Shown: positions 16,601 through 16,876 of the stretch, piece after piece
How the letters are laid out: each line of letters opens with the position of its first letter
Numbering within the stretch: position 1 is the first letter of the stretch
Assembly (NCBI GenBank): GCA_019417975.1
Contig: DYCT01000007.1
Span: forward strand, 407 to 17,282
Source of the DNA: Bacteroides sp.
GTDB taxonomy: Bacteria > Bacteroidota > Bacteroidia > Bacteroidales > Bacteroidaceae
DNA length: 16,876 nucleotides
Direction of reading: 5' to 3'
Notes under the pieces: generated by a model
The model's input: only the letters and a program-made list of their open reading frames with translations
What the model was told of the DNA's origin: nothing
The model's database searches: none
Translations under genes and position numbers: made by a program

Positions 16601-16632
16601 CAAAGATACAAATAATCCTTTCTCCTACAAAA
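16601..16632 (-). promoter_or_regulatory. Promoter of the rimP-nusA-infB operon
   Basis: The minus strand has TTTTG (16632-16628), a 19-base spacer and TATCTTTG (16608-16601). This matches both halves of the Bacteroidota consensus (TTTG, 19-21 bases, TAnnTTTG) and is the best promoter in the window. The predicted start is around 16594-16597, leaving a leader of 55-60 bases before the rimP ATG. Confidence 0.7.
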
Positions 16633-16650
16633 TATTAATAAGTTTTTTGT

Positions 16651-16658
16651 TAGTTTTG
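16651..16658 (+). promoter_or_regulatory. Putative -7 box for the divergent plus-strand gene
   Basis: TAGTTTTG matches TAnnTTTG exactly and lies 41 bases upstream of the ATG at 16700. No TTTG is found at the -33 position, which falls in the -33 region of the rimP promoter, so the two promoters would be back to back. Confidence 0.4.
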
Positions 16659-16699
16659 CGCAGTTGTGGATGAATTTTAATTGAAATACATTTGAAATT

Positions 16700-16876
16700 A
16701 TGAATAATCACTTGAATACGAACAAGATGTTTATGTTGGGCAATGGCTTATTGGCTTTTGCTGTTTTCGCAGTTGTAATCATCTTTTTATACATGAGCTT
16801 CCGGCTGAAAAGGCAGCTGGATGGTGAACGGCATTATGCCGAAACCTATGATGTTTCGTTGGTGTCGGGCTTTGAG
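16700..16876 (+). CDS. Unrecognised single-pass membrane protein (5' part only)
   Basis: 59 codons are visible before the right edge. An in-frame TGA at 16682-16684 and the absence of other start codons fix the ATG at 16700. The protein begins with a short polar stretch, then one hydrophobic segment at about 13-34 (LLAFAVFAVVIIFLYMSF within it), followed by RLKR, which suggests that the C-terminal part faces the cytoplasm. The remaining residues are polar and show no motif I recognise. A sensor or signalling protein is possible, but nothing here shows it. It diverges from rimP across a 161-base spacer. Confidence 0.7.
   Translation, partial: MNNHLNTNKMFMLGNGLLAFAVFAVVIIFLYMSFRLKRQLDGERHYAETYDVSLVSGFE

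Noticed and set aside
16539..16699. A tRNA gene (such as metY, which precedes rimP-nusA-infB in E. coli) or a riboswitch in the rimP leader
   Set aside because: No cloverleaf-sized sequence or tRNA consensus boxes; the leader is only about 55-60 bases and holds one small hairpin.
1..16876. CRISPR arrays, insertion sequences, phage or toxin-antitoxin genes
   Set aside because: No regularly spaced repeats, transposase or recombinase motifs, or small paired genes were found; the window is filled by conserved genes with short spacers.

Overview
The window looks like a piece of a Bacteroidales chromosome (Bacteroides, Phocaeicola or a close relative; I cannot fix the genus). The reasons are the Bacteroidota-type promoter signature TAnnTTTG seen upstream of several genes, the SUF system ordered sufB-sufC-sufD-sufS behind a cvpA-family gene, a very long IF-2, and secreted GH29 and metzincin enzymes of the kind common in that order. 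Every complete gene is on the minus strand. One further gene, cut by the right edge, diverges on the plus strand.

Read in the direction of transcription (right to left): (1) rimP-nusA-infB, the conserved ribosome-maturation, transcription-elongation and translation-initiation block. It is headed by a good promoter (16601-16632), and between that promoter and rimP lies a hairpin followed by seven Ts that looks like a leader terminator or attenuator. A 112-base spacer with two stem-loops separates nusA from infB. (2) A 13-bp inverted repeat after infB, probably a terminator, then cvpA-sufB-sufC-sufD-sufS. These genes are 4-7 bases apart except for an 88-base gap between sufB and sufC. sufBCD encode the Fe-S scaffold and its ATPase, and sufS encodes the cysteine desulfurase that supplies the sulfur. 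(3) A 14-bp inverted repeat, then a secreted zincin-type metalloprotease and a 16-bp-stem terminator. (4) A secreted GH29 alpha-L-fucosidase with its own -7 box directly abutting that terminator. (5) gpmI (cofactor-independent phosphoglycerate mutase), with its own -7 box and its last ~35 codons beyond the left edge.

No tRNA, rRNA, CRISPR array, insertion sequence or phage gene was seen, and no stretch of more than 300 bases lacks a gene. I find no wholly new multi-gene system: most of the window is conserved housekeeping. The signals most worth checking are in the spacers (rimP leader, nusA-infB hairpins, the infB/cvpA and sufS/protease inverted repeats) and in two protein details: a CxxCxxC tail on SufD and a metalloprotease with an apparently altered Met-turn and a T9SS-like C-terminal tail.
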